Source: Penium margaritaceum
Taxonomy: Eukaryota > Streptophyta > Zygnematophyceae > Desmidiales > Peniaceae
Assembly: GCA_023375785.1 (NCBI GenBank)
Contig: SZWC01004809.1
Location: 30,334-94,333 of the forward strand
Length of the DNA: 64,000 nucleotides
Direction of reading: 5' to 3'
Position 1 is the stretch's first letter, and each line of letters opens with the position of its first letter. Below are positions 21,690 to 32,949 of this stretch, piece after piece. The notes beneath the pieces are model-generated. The model was not told the DNA's origin. It did not search any database and was given only the letters and a program-made list of their open reading frames with translations. A program made the translations under genes and the position numbers.

Positions 21690-22260
21690 ATTTTGATACA
21701 CAGCCACCTCAACTTGACGTGGGAAAGCTAACATCATTTGAGATTTTGTTTTGTCTGTGGGCTCAGGGTGATGGTCTTTGGCCCTTCAACACCATGAAGA
21801 ATGACTCCTCCATCCACGAGCAGTTGTTCATTGCAGGTTGTGCAACTAGGGCCCTCGTCTTTGCCACAGCAGAGAGTGGTTGCATACATCTCAAACCCTT
21901 CATTGGTGATCCCACCGCTGGCATTGACCCTGATCCCCATGTGGCCTTGATTACCCTCACACGTTATGTGCTTTGGGCCAGGCCGTCATCAGTCCTCTAT
22001 AAATGAGGTTCAGCGAGCTCAAGATGAGTGCCTCTGAATCAGCCAGCGCATATTGGCGCCACGCAGAGGATCTTCTACGTCGCCTCGGCAAGGGAGGTCC
22101 ACCTCTGCTTGACGTCCTTCTCACCATCAAGAACAGAAATTTCCCCGACTATGCAAATATCCTCTCTGAATTCCACCTCAAGATCCTAGAGGCCATGGTG
22201 TCCCAGGGCACCCTGATGTCCTGGTTCAATTATTGGTTCTTGACATGGAATCTTGCGTGA
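21690..22260 (+). pseudogene. Element C gag remnant
   Basis: The segment at about 22003-22260 has the copia gag (UBN2-like) pattern: LKMSASESASAYWRHAEDLL, then RRLGKGGPPLLDVLLTI and a TLMSWF end. The earlier part, with DVGKLTSFEI, fits a gag N-terminus. It is broken. Confidence 0.7.
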
Positions 22261-22339
22261 CAAAGACGTGTGCCCCGTCCGACGTCTTCCTTACCTCTGT
22301 CCTTGGACGGGGCACATGTCCTTGTCATGAGCACTCTAT

Positions 22340-23330
22340 TACTGGATCATAATCACCTTGTATACCATCACCTGTGCCACGTACACAGCCTGGACTTAGT
22401 CTTGATCTGACAACCTTTCAGTTGCCTTGCAAAACCGAGTACATCTACTATGCTTGGGGCAAGATTCATAGGTCCTCTTATCATGTCTCCTCTTCCCTGG
22501 CTACCAATCCGCTTCAACTGGTCCACTCCAACCTCATGGTCCCTTTACCTGTCGATCCTATGGCTGAGGATGGTCGTTACATTCTCACACTTACTAATGA
22601 CTACTCTCGTTTTAGATGGGTGTTTTGCCTCTGGCAGAAGAGTGATATACTGGCTAAGATTTGTGATTGGCTCCGCATCATAGAGCACAAGTGTGGTTGT
22701 CCCCTTTGTTTCTTCCATTCTGATCGGGGTGGTGAGTTCATGGAGGAGGCGGATGCTTTCCTTAGGAGCCGGAGCGTCGGACAGGAGAACTTTGTACCCT
22801 ACACTCTGGAACAAAATAGTGTCTCTGACCCCTAGAACCATACTATGGCTCACGCGATCCACACGGTGCATCTTGATTTGAGTCTATCTGAGGGCTTCTT
22901 AATCGATGCAATGTCGTACATGAGCTGGGTCTGGAATAGAGTTCCCCATGCTCTCTTGCCTTATCCTGTCACTCCCTACCAGCATTGGTTTGGACAGCGT
23001 ACGGATCTTTATCCTACATATGTCTTGGGTTGCGTCGCCAGCGTTTGGCTCCGTGAGGACCAACGAGATGGTGAACTAGCTCCCTGTGTTTGTCTCTGCA
23101 CCTTTCTTGGGTTGTCTCTTCAGTCGAGGCGTGGTGGTTCTGGGACCCTGCACGTCACATCATTGAGTCATCTGATACACAGTTCTTTGAGGACATTTTC
23201 CCATGAGATCTCCCTTTTGTCCATGCTGAGGTCCTTCCATGCTTGTCGCCACTATCACATGGGGGAGTTTCTACACGGATGCGCAATATTGGTCCCTGTC
23301 CTTCAGTGTCCAGAGTGACTGATTCCACCA
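22340..23330 (+). pseudogene. Element C integrase remnant
   Basis: A GAG-pre-integrase trace (YHHLCHVHSLDL) leads into the integrase core at about 22500-22760. That core carries LVHSNLMVPLPVD, DGRYILTLTNDYSRFRWVF and HSDRGGEF. The C-terminal part (about 22845-23200) has the PVTPYQHWFGQRTDLYPTYV and TFLGLSLQS segments typical of copia. It is broken. Confidence 0.85.
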
Positions 23331-23705
23331 CGTTGCTTACACTTCAAAATGCACCGTAAACCCCACTGTTCCAGAGTCCCTATTTGATTCTATTATTCTA
23401 GCTGCCGACCACATATTCAAGTCCACCTCTTCAGTCGTTGAATCTGTCGACCAGGTGAATGAGTCCACTTTTTCAGCCACAAACTTCGCCATCCAGGAGA
23501 CCGAGCCCATCACTCTGGTCACTGACTTGTTCAACCTCTTGAGAAATTCTTCGGCTCCTAAGTTGGCCAGTTGAGTGGAGCAGCCTGGCGTGTCCTTGCC
23601 TCCTCGAGCCCATGGTCTCCACACATGTATTACTGGTCCTGCATACTCATGTACACTTGGTGGTTGTCTTTGACCGCTCATCCCGACGCCTCCATCAGGC
23701 CTTGG

Positions 23706-23713
23706 GTTTGACT
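23706..23713. repeat. 8-bp target duplication, left copy
   Basis: GTTTGACT directly precedes the hAT transposon at 23714 and is repeated exactly at 28113-28120. Eight bases is the hAT-specific duplication length. Confidence 0.85.
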
Positions 23714-23724
23714 TAAGGGTAGAC

Positions 23725-23850
23725 ACCAAAAGACCAGAACCACAAACCGGAACTGCGGTTGTGGTTCTAGTACCAGGGTTCCGGTTCCCTTGCACGGACT
23801 TGAACCGCGGAGCAGATTCACGATCGTAGAACCGAGACAGAACCGTGAAT
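23725..23850. repeat. hAT left subterminal repeats (GAACCG type)
   Basis: Several copies of AGAACC/GAACCG and their complement GGTTC are packed close to the left end, including GGTTCCGGTTCCC and TTGAACCGCGG. Such arrays bind the transposase in hAT elements. Confidence 0.75.
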
Positions 23851-24230
23851 ATCTACATTCATTCAGTGGAGAAGGGGGGGTGAGAGGGGGAGGGGGGGCG
23901 GGAAATAGCCTCGACGGATGGTTCAAACCCTGACACCCCCTCTCCCATGCAATTTTCCCATGCAAAACGAATTCTTGAAGTCCCCCCTTCGTTGAGGATT
24001 GTGCGCATTATGCATGTATCTTTTCATCTCACATGCACAGTGGGTGCTGAATGCACGCAAGTCCACTCAGAATGTGTGTTGAAAATTTGTTTACTCAGCG
24101 GCGGCGGAGAAGGCTCCCCTCCCGTCCACATGATCCTCTCCTGCTACCCCCGTCACCAACCGAGGAGCAAATGCAACATGCCCAACTCTGCTGCACCAGA
24201 GGACACCCGCAAGAAGCGGCCGAGCATGAT

Positions 24231-27208
24231 ATGGCAAGTTTTCAGTACATCATCATCGATGGCGAGTCCCGCACGGCCTGCACCCTGTGTCTACGCAAGA
24301 AGGGCAGTCTGAAGGGCACATATGCCATAAATCAGAGCGCAACCAGCAGCATGTGGAAGCACCTCAGGAAGGACCACAACAAGAGGTGGAAGAAGCTAAA
24401 GACACGGGAGTCGGCGCAAAAGCTGATGACGGAAACCACAGCTGCCATGACAACGGCAAACATTGTGGACGAGTCCAACACCATTGTAGCCAGGTCATGT
24501 GTAGGTGTGGGCATTATCTTCAATCCCAAGTACTTCCTGAGCCTGGTGTGGAAGTATGTAATTGACAATAATGTTTCCGTTCTGTCCATGGACTCGATAT
24601 GGTTGAGGCTTGTGTTCTTGCACTGCAATCCTCTTGCTTCACTGCCTGCCTGCATGGCTATCACATGCCTCATTTGACTTGGCGCAGCCACCTTCCGCAA
24701 GCGCCTCACTAAGATGCTAGCTACTGTGGAGAGCGGTGTCATTCACCGCTGGCGGGTGGTAGTCTGATGCCAACGTGAAGTTTCTGGATATCACTACGCA
24801 CTAGATAGCAAACTGGGAGCTGGAGAACATCTGTATTGCTTTTCCATCGCTCAGTGAGAGTGGAACCATGGAAAATCTGCTTTCAGAAGCATTGCGGGAG
24901 TGGGGGCTGTGGGAGAAACTGGTCTACCTCATTTTCGACAACTATACAGTGAATCACTCGATATTCAAAAGATCCCTCATGCTGCAGAATGACAACTTTG
25001 ACAAACAGGGACACATCCGGTGCATGGGTAATGCCATGAACCTTGCATTCCAGGACTTTCTGGACAAGAGTTGTTCGCATGAACACCTTCGGACAGCACG
25101 TGACATCTGCACATTCTTATGCGCAGCGCAAAGTGGGAGCCATCTTTGGATGCCGCGTGTGCAGCTGCCAACGTGCAGTACCTAGAGCTTGATGTGGACA
25201 TGGCAACTAGATGGAATAGCACCCTGGACATGTGCATCCTGGTGGTGCACATGAAGGGTGTGCTTGAGCCGTGGTTGACAGCCAAAGTGCTGCAGCTGAA
25301 GTTGAGCGGTAACGGATGGGAGCTGCTCGGTCTGGTGACCTCCATCCTGAAGTCATTCAAGGGCTTCACGGAGGACGGGCGCGGGTAGCAGTACCCAACA
25401 CTCTCTCTAGTCACATCATTTTTCTCTGTCATCCTGGCAAAGATGCATCAGTGGTAGGTAAAGGTGGGTGTAGCAGAGAAGAAGACGCAGCTACAAAAAG
25501 AATTGGATGCAACAGAAGACCTCCTGGTGAAGATGAAGCCCGGCTTCAAGGCAGTGTTGGACAAGGTGAGAGCACATTATACTTTGTGCATGTACAGAAT
25601 GTGCAGTTGCAGGTGCACTATGTGCAGGTGTAGAATGTGCATGTGCAGGTGCAGAATGTGCAGGTGTATAATGTGTAAGTGCATGTGTAGGTGCATGCTG
25701 TGAAGATGCTGGTGCAGAATGTGCAGGTTCAGGTGAAAAATGTGCAGTTGTAGGATGTTCAGGTGCAGGTGCAGAATGTGCAGGTGCATGTGCAGCATGT
25801 GCAGGTGCAGGTGTAGAATGTGCAGGTGCATAATGTGCAGGTGCAGGTACAGCATGTGCAGGTGCGGGTGTAGAATTTGCAGGAGCAGGTGCAGCATTTG
25901 CAGGTGCCGGTGCAAAATGTGCAATAACAGGTGCATGTTGTGCAGGTGCAGAATGTGCAGATGCAGAATGTGCAGGTGCTGGTGCAGAAGGTGCAGGTGC
26001 AAAGTGTACCATGGTTGCACAGGTGCAGAATCTGCAGGTGCAGAAGCTGCAGGTGCAGAATACATGTACAATGGTAGCACAGGTGCAAAAGGTGCAGGTG
26101 CAAGTGTAGATGTAACAGGATTGATGTGTGGGCGGATGGTGTTGTTTCAGTTGGAGAAGCACGTGCGCAATTTTACGGTGGGACATGTGGTGGCGACCGC
26201 AATCAATCCACGCTTTTGGTTCCGCCACTTTGACAGACTGCAAAAGTTGATGGGAATCCGGACCCCAGTGGATCTGGAGGTGGAGGTCATTGAGGAGCTG
26301 AGGCCGTACAACATGTGAGTGCAGGAGCGCCGTCAAGCGGAGGCGGCAGCAGCCACAGCAGCTGCTGATGCAGCCATTGAGGTCACGGCCGCAGCTGCAC
26401 CAGACATGGAGGATGAAAGTGACGCTGATGAAGGAATTACTGCAGCTGCAAGTTCTGTGAGTGGTGCAGGTGCATCTATTGTCAGCCCAGGGAATACATT
26501 GTCGGGCCCAGTAGCCACAGCAGAGAAGGGCAGGCAGATGCAACAGAAGAAGTCAATGCTGGAAGCCGCACTTGAAGATGCAATGGAGGTGCTCTTTGAT
26601 GATTCTGAACCTACTCCAGTGCAGCAAGAGCCAGATTCATTGGAACTGGAGGTCAAGGAGTGGGAGGAGGAGGCTCATCTTGGTCGGCACGATAATGTCT
26701 TGCACTATTTCTGTGACAATGTCGTCCAATTTCCCATGTTTGCACTGGCTGCAATTGACTTGCTTGCAGTGCCAACTACGAGCACCCCGATTGAGCATAT
26801 GTTCAGCCTTGGGGGTAGTTCTGTGATAGATATTTGTCATTCTCTGAAGGACATGGCTATGCAGGACATTGTCACTCAAAAAAACTGGATCAAGGATCCA
26901 GTGCTTGTTGATTTCCCAGTGTCCCCGGATGGAACAGGTGCGCCTGAGTTGCAGGAGGTTAAAAACCTCCTGCAGAACGGCGGGCAACACGGCGCAGAGC
27001 GGTGCAGAACCTGACAACAACGGTACTGGGAGCAGCAGAAGGCAGAAGCAGTGATAAGGAGGAGGGAGATGATGGTGGTGGAGAGGCTGCTGAGGATGAC
27101 AAAGATGACAATGATGATGACAAAGACGACGGTGATGGAGATGCTGCAGCTGATGCCTTGAGGAAGTTCAGACTGAACGATGATGGCCATGTTCTCAAGA
27201 TGCCGTAG
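24231..27208 (+). pseudogene. hAT transposase with BED finger and hATC, broken
   Basis: An ATG at 24231 gives MASFQYIIIDGESRTACTLC. This leads into a BED-type zinc finger (CTLC...HLRKDH, about 24279-24392), which binds DNA. A stop follows at 24677. Later segments show the RNase H-like catalytic fold: LVYLIFDNYTVNHS (about 24925-24960), HIRCMGNAMNLAFQDFLDK (about 25010-25070) and DVDMATRWNSTLDM (about 25190-25230). After a minisatellite (25577-26105) comes AINPRFWFRHFDRLQKLMGI, then a hATC dimerisation region (about 26730-26910, FALAAIDLLAVPTTSTPIEH). The tail is acidic (DDKDDNDDDKDDGDGD, about 27100-27145). Several stops and frame changes separate the segments, so it is inactive. Confidence 0.85.
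25577..26105. repeat. GCAGGT/GCAGAATGT minisatellite in the transposase gene
   Basis: About 530 bp are built of 6-bp GCAGGT and 9-bp GCAGAATGT subunits in irregular order. Because both subunits are multiples of three, long frames stay open on both strands. It starts about 10 bases after a consensus-like splice donor (AAG|GTGAGA, GT at 25566-25567), so it may be an expanded intron. Otherwise it is a coding Cys/Arg or Ala/Pro repeat. Confidence 0.9.
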
Positions 27209-27844
27209 AGGATGAGAGGGATATCCTAGTGACCATTGTAATCTCTGTTGACATACTCTCGCAGGGTGGCACATGGACAGTGGGGTAGGGGGGGAAGGAG
27301 CGGGGTCACCATGACCTCGCTCCACAAAAAAGTTTCGAATGGTCAACCACTGTCATATGCCTCCACATGTGCATCACTTTCTCAAATATCATGTACAATC
27401 TCCATTCAATAACATTCTCTACTTGCTTTTTCATTATCTCTGATCCATACATTGCAGCATTGAAAAAATGCCAACCATCGCTAAGTTAAACGTGCTGGAT
27501 TTATTACACGTGGAAAACTGCAGTTGTTCAAAGCACGATTGTATTGTAATGTGAATGGTGTGTGTACAGGTGTGTACAGTGTACACATGCAATGAATGCA
27601 TTATGTACCTTCAATGTACACTGTACACTAAAGTTTATTGTAGTATGTCTGTATTGAATTACACACAAGGGCGGAGTACAGAAGGACATAGTATTATTCA
27701 CAAGTTTAGTGTGGTATATCTGCACTGAAGTATTCACATATTGAGAACATTGAGCTGAAAGCTAGTCTGAAAAACCATCATGGGTGGAATGTTTATGATG
27801 TGAAAGTACAGAAGAGTTGTACAAAAAGTGAAAAAAATTGCTGC
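27209..27844. other. hAT 3' untranslated region
   Basis: AT-rich DNA with no coding signal lies between the transposase end and the right subterminal repeats. A locally repeated GTGTACA motif occurs near 27560-27625. Confidence 0.6.
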
Positions 27845-28112
27845 GTTCTAGAACCGCAAGTTCACCAACATCAGAACTGTGACTATACTCCAGTCAAACC
27901 AATAGTCCACACAAAATGGAACCGTGAACATAGAATCATTGGTACCGTGAAGCTGCATGCAGAGGAACCGTGAGTGAAAGCTGGCTGGAGCCGTGAGTCC
28001 AGGGAACCGCAGTTCTTGATTTGGAACCGCGGTTCTGGAGGCAGGTGGCTGTGAGACTGGCAGTGCCGGTTCTTTTCATAGAACCACGGTTCTGACATGG
28101 CATGCACCATTC
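27845..28112. repeat. hAT right subterminal repeats and end
   Basis: At least eight GAACCG/GAACCGTG-type motifs and their complements lie here, including GAACCGCGGTTCT near 28025, a palindrome. This mirrors the left end. The terminus itself is weakly inverted relative to 23714. Confidence 0.8.
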
Positions 28113-28120
28113 GTTTGACT
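28113..28120. repeat. 8-bp target duplication, right copy
   Basis: GTTTGACT is identical to 23706-23713. Copia element C resumes here. Confidence 0.85.
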
Positions 28121-29800
28121 GCCCTCGTCCTCGTCACAGCAGATCTTCATCCTAGGTCCGCATTGGGTTATGCCCTGATTTCTCAAGAGCACCGACACGC
28201 TATCTTTCTCTCGTTGTCTTTTGCTCCACTAGGTCTAGGTACTGCTCATTTATTGACATCCAGTCCATCTTTACATACAACCAACCCAAAGAGCCTTTAT
28301 GAGGCCAGGGCTGCACCTAACATGGCCTAAGGAGGAACTACCTTCTATCAATGAGCATGATGTATACGACCTGGTCAACTTGCCCACAAGCTGCAAATCC
28401 ATTGGGGCCAAGTGCTTTTTTGGTCAAAATGGAGGCAGGAAGGCACATTGGACAAGTACAAAGCCTGACTCACTACCAAAGGCTTTCCACGGGTACCAAG
28501 GGTGAATTTTGACCAGGTCTTTTTGCCGGTTGGCCACATTACCACCATCCGCACACTCTTCAGTATGGTTGTACAGCATGGCTGGGAGCTCCACCAGATG
28601 GACGTGATCAATGTCTTCTTGCATGGCACTTTCAGTGGGTAAGAGCTCTACATGATTCAGCCCCCAAGTTTCCACAATGGAAATGGTTGTATCTGGCGAA
28701 TATGAAAGGCCATGTATGGCCTCAAAAAGTTGCCCAGGTACTGGAACACGGAGATCAGCTCCACCCTCTCAGAGGGCGGCCTGACACATAGCATCACAGA
28801 CCCAGCCATGGTCTTTACCCCAGTAGGCACCACCCTTTTCTTCATTCTCGTCTACATGAAGAATTTTCTTATCAAATTATTTGACATCGTTGCTATCCAG
28901 CGAGTGAAGGACTTCTTGCAGTCCATGTATAAGATGAAAGATGTTAGGCCTCCACGAGTATTTTGGGACATGGAGATTGGGTGTGACCGTACCCACGGTG
29001 CTCTACATGTGCATCAAGGAGCATGCGTGCAGATTTTGGCTGAGCACTTCGCAGATCTCTTGCCCACTGTACCCAGTGCCTCCACACCCATGACCTTAGA
29101 TGGCCAGTTCAAGCTCAAATCTCCAGATGTCAATATGCTAGGTACAGGTGTGGACTTGAACACATTTCTGTGTGTCATTGAGTCACTCATGTTCCTTGCT
29201 ACCACCTCACAGCCAGATATTGATTATGCCGTAAACCTGCTGGCTCAATCCTCCACACCAGATGCACTTAGATGTAGCAATTTGCATCATACAGTACGTT
29301 GTCTTCACCCCATGTCTCAGGTTGATGCTCCACCACCAGCCATCTGTAGCCGCTGAAGGCTGCATGGACAGTAACTGACTAGGGATTGCGGGTAGAGAGA
29401 GCCACACTAGGTGGAACTTCCTTGTCCACGGCAATGGCTGCCTCGTGGCGTAGTGGTACGCAAGGTTTCCTTGCATGTACCACTATAGAGACAGAGTACG
29501 TGGCATAAGGCGTAGGTGCATGCAAGGGATTGTGGCTCCATCATCTCCCATGTGAATTTTTTCAGTCTAAATAGTCGATCATGCTGCACTATGACAATTA
29601 GAGTCTCATTACCATGGCAGACAACAATGTCATTCATCACACACACTAAAAACACATCAATATAGAACATCACTACATGCGCAATTTGTTGCATGAAGGA
29701 AACATCTAGATTGTGGTGGCCAGGACTATGCGACAGGTGGCTGACTTCTTAACCAAGGCCATCCAGCATGCATGGTTGAAATTTTTGTAAGCTTAGCTGG
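28121..29800 (+). pseudogene. Element C reverse transcriptase and RNase H remnant
   Basis: Reverse transcriptase motifs run from about 28340 (HDVYDLVNLPTS) through GWELHQMDVINVFLHG (about 28580-28630), AMYGLKKLPRYWN (about 28710-28750) and FILVYMKNFLI (about 28840-28870). RNase H then follows, with PDIDYAVNLLAQSS (about 29215) and a terminal KHINIEHHYMR-type motif near 29650-29690. A final ADFLTKAIQHAW segment near 29740-29780 is the usual copia polyprotein end. It is broken. Confidence 0.85.
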
Positions 29801-30009
29801 TCAGGATATAAGATTATACTGTGTTGCATCCGTCAATTCACTCGTCCTTTGTTTTCCCATGTATGCCCTCATTCCTTGAGTGCTCATCTTCACACTCGTG
29901 TGGACCTGCTTGACTATGGTGGCATGACATCATGGGCTAGCATCACTTGTGCTTTGCATTGTGGATGCATGACCTCTTCACATGTATGTACACTAGTGCC
30001 CACAGGTCA

Positions 30010-30749
30010 TGTTGTGACTTGCGTGTACACTATCTCACTGATCTGTGATGTGACCTCTCGGCTAGTGTACGTGCTCGTGCGGATTTTTGACTTGGCGGAC
30101 ATTGACGATATTGAGCACTGAGGAATGGAGGGGACATCACACAATTTTAATATTTGTGGCTTTCTTCTCCTCGTGTAGAGTCTCCCACTTGGTATCAGTG
30201 CGCGCCCAGCTCCATTGGCAGCAGCCACCGTCAGTCATGTCACCAATAGTCATAGGTGACAATTTTGGATAGCATATGGTCTGCCTAGGTTTAGGCAGCC
30301 ATAACTCCTTCATGTAATTTGTCTAGCTAATTTTGACTGCACGACTGCGTTCACAGCCTACATTATTTGGTGTGGTTTTGCTTTCAAGAAAAGCAGACGA
30401 CGATCCGGGTTGGGGGCTGTTGGTCTTTTAGCAGGGCTGGCCCAAAAAACCCCACTGACCAGAAAATAGTGCATTTTCCTCACTGGCTGGTAAACTGAGT
30501 AACAAGCCTCACAGGGAATAGGTTAGTTTGAATGGGATATCACTCTGCATGTCATTGTTGCTATCAACTGAACCGTTACTTCCAACTTTAGTTCTGGTGC
30601 TAACCCTAGTGCAAGTTTTCCCTCTCACCGCTGAGCAGCCAGCAGTACTCAGGCACTGAGTCTGGGCACAGCAGGCCACACACTTCAGTTCAATTCTGTT
30701 CGGTGGCAGAAAGTAGTCTTTTCTGGACTAGCACAGCATCATTTCTAGC
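30010..30749 (+). repeat. Element C 3' LTR
   Basis: This is the 740-bp partner of 19562-20300. It starts TGTTGTGACTTGC and ends TTTCTAGC. It contains an internal TTGGTATCAGTGC near 30190 that resembles a primer site, which is unusual for a 3' LTR. Confidence 0.78.
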
Positions 30750-31959
30750 TTCCCTGGTACCCCTAATCTCAATCTCCTCTCGTGTTTATTTGAAAAGGAT
30801 CTTGATCTCATCTCGAACCTCAACATAGAAACCAGATTTTGAGATTTTCACATTCCTTGAATTTTAAGATGTGTTTCATCTTGATTGCCATGCCTTATCT
30901 GCTGCTCTCCATGGCAGGTGTTTATGGTGTCTTCTGGTAAACTGTCATTTGTCTTGGCATTCCTAAGCTATTGGAGCTTATGAGAATTTGCACCCCTCCC
31001 TATCCTAATCCTTGTTGTTTCTTACACCTGCTCACTTACTAGTGTGTGGGCTGACTAGACAGTGTTTCCATGTCAGCACCAGCAAGGCTAGGAAGCTTCC
31101 TAGTAGTTTCTCATGTCATTGGACGTACAATGCAAAACATTCAAATCGGGCTCAAGAGCCTGTCCACCAAGAAAACTCTAGCGACTTTTAATGAATCGTA
31201 GAGTACTCCAACAAGCCTCCGGAACTCCATGGCAGCTTTCTAGCACCTGCTGGTGTGTGGAGCCACCACCCAGCGGTGCTCTAGCGCCAGCTGGGTCCGC
31301 ATCAAGGATCTGCACAAGCATGGATACAGTCGAGAGGGCACGGTAAATTTTACAAACAGACGTGGACAGCTCACATGTCAGCATTAGCTAGCTAGCGAGA
31401 CATAGCGAGAGGCACAATGAGGGACAATGCGGTGGAATAAGCACGGCAAGGACAGAAAGCCACAGCTTAGAGAACTGTCACGGGTCAAGTTCAAACACCA
31501 AGAGAGATAAGTCACACACAGCAGAACAGCCGCTTGTCAGGGAAGGAGCCAAGAGCAAGTGAGAAACAAGCCCGCTCTTGCTCGAAACTTGATTCCCACC
31601 TAGCAGAATTTAGATGATCAAACCAGGCTCCTGCCCCCATTGTTTTTCTCAACTACACAGTGCACATCAACATACCAATGACGGATGGGTGTGAACCCAG
31701 ATGAGCATTACGCTAGCATCAAGTTAGCCAATCAAACGTAAACAGTTCAAATGGACATAAATGGTGCTAGTTTCCGATGGGATCTTCATTGAATGTCATG
31801 TCTTGGAGATGAAACATGCACCGATAGAAAAATCTCTTCCCGCTCAGTCACCTGCATCAGTGGAGTGTAGGGTGTACAACGAAGCTAGAGGTCACTTCCT
31901 GTCAATTACACAGAAACCAGCTCTCCCCCATGACAGCTTACATACAACACACATTCACA
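30750..31959. other. Spacer, no gene recognised
   Basis: No coding domain is visible. The right part (about 31160-31745) could be the degraded 3' LTR of the minus-strand copia fragment that follows, since a GTAAACA (TGTTTAC on the minus strand) lies near 31740. That is a guess from position. Confidence 0.4.
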
Positions 31960-32735
31960 AGGGCATCACAAGGCCTGATTCACAAGCATACACACATGTA
32001 TGCACAAGAAAAAAGACTCAATCATAAGGATAACCTGCAGCCACTCTCTCACGCACACCATGGTGCTTATCATTGATATGCTTATGAGTGTGATGCACGC
32101 AATCATGTTTAGCAATAGCCTTGGTACTATGATTATCACAGCGCAGTGTGATTTAGCGCATTGGCACACGTAGTTGGTGCAACAAGCGACACAAACAAAT
32201 GATCTCTCACACCTGCTAGCGCCAAGAGATACATGCTCAGATTCACTATAATTGAGCGTAACAAAATCATTTCTTCCTCTCTTCCAGGACATGGCGGTCC
32301 CACCAGCAAGAAAGATTCAGCCCGTGCGGCTGCAAGCATCTACCCCACAAGTCCAGTCCCTGTCTATGTGTCCATCAACCACAACTGACGCTCATGCCCA
32401 ATAGCAAAGACCACTACGAGGAGTAGACAATGCATATATGAAAATATGCAGTACAACCTCCATGTGTTGTGCTCTTGGATACTATGAGGAATGTACAAGA
32501 AATTTCACGGCAAAGGTGACAGACACGCTGGTCATTGTAGCCAGATACATGAGAGACCCACCTATGCGAATATAGTCCGTCTTTCAAATCAACTGCCTCC
32601 TCCAGATTTGACACATCCAGTGTCTTCAGCAATCTCTGTCCTGCTGGGGTCATGGACGTGGAAGCCGTAGGAACAATCTCGAGTAGGGAATCGAAGTGCT
32701 CTGACAGGCTGCAGACATAGGTATCTTGGTGAACA
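31960..32735 (-). mobile_element. Ty1/copia fragment I (end of RT and RNase H)
   Basis: On the minus strand, MTPAGQRLLKTLDVSNLEEA (about 32595-32653) matches the RT/RNase H junction. The same motif occurs in copia fragment 2 at about 3960-4030. An RNase H-like stretch with SWKRGRNDFVTLNYSESEHVSLG follows at about 32200-32292. The 3' part runs to about 31960. It is a short, broken copia remnant related to fragment 2. Confidence 0.7.
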
Positions 32736-32741
32736 TGGAGT

Positions 32742-32930
32742 ATGCAACAAGAGCTTACTGTTAGTGTCCTTTATGTGGATGACTTGTTCATCGAGTTACT
32801 CAGCCAAGAGGCCGTTAGGTTACTGATGTACAAGTTAAAGGACCTAGGACCTGCCCATGTTTTTGTGAACATGGAGCTGGCGAAAGCTCTCAGCTGGCAG
32901 CCAAGGCCCATCGACAAGGAAGCCTGACTA
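32742..32930 (+). mobile_element. Copia reverse-transcriptase scrap
   Basis: VSVLYVDDLFIELLSQEAVR followed by KLKDLGPAHVF is the copia RT active-site segment (YVDD) on the plus strand. It precedes an integrase region, the reverse of copia order, so it belongs to a different insertion from the next feature or marks a rearrangement. Confidence 0.7.
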
Positions 32931-32949
32931 TCCTTTATACTGCTGAGGC

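Larger units (their letters stand above)
23714..28112 (+). mobile_element. hAT DNA transposon inserted in copia element C
   Basis: This 4.4-kb transposon is bounded by an exact 8-bp duplication, GTTTGACT. Its ends are weakly inverted: TAAGGGTAGACACC on the left against GAATGGTGCATGCC read inward from the right, followed on both sides by CAGAACC. Many GAACCG/CGGTTC repeats cluster within about 140 bp of the left end and 270 bp of the right end, as subterminal transposase-binding repeats do in hAT elements. The interior holds a hAT transposase on the plus strand with a minisatellite in it. It inserted after copia element C. Confidence 0.88.
19562..30749 (+). mobile_element. Ty1/copia element C, split by a hAT transposon
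   Basis: This is an old plus-strand copia element with LTR-like ends of 739 and 740 bp (19562-20300 and 30010-30749), a primer site and a CAG-rich leader. It has gag, integrase, reverse transcriptase and RNase H in the copia order. A hAT transposon (23714-28112) sits in the linker between integrase and reverse transcriptase. A protease could not be recognised. Without the hAT insertion it would be about 6.8 kb. The LTRs are strongly diverged and the coding parts have many breaks, so it is old. No 5-bp target duplication is visible. Confidence 0.85.

Noticed and set aside
25491-26543. A 350-codon minus-strand open frame rich in Ala, Pro, His and Ser
   Set aside because: It is created by the GCAGGT/GCAGAATGT minisatellite, whose unit lengths are multiples of three. 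The opposite strand carries the recognisable hAT transposase.
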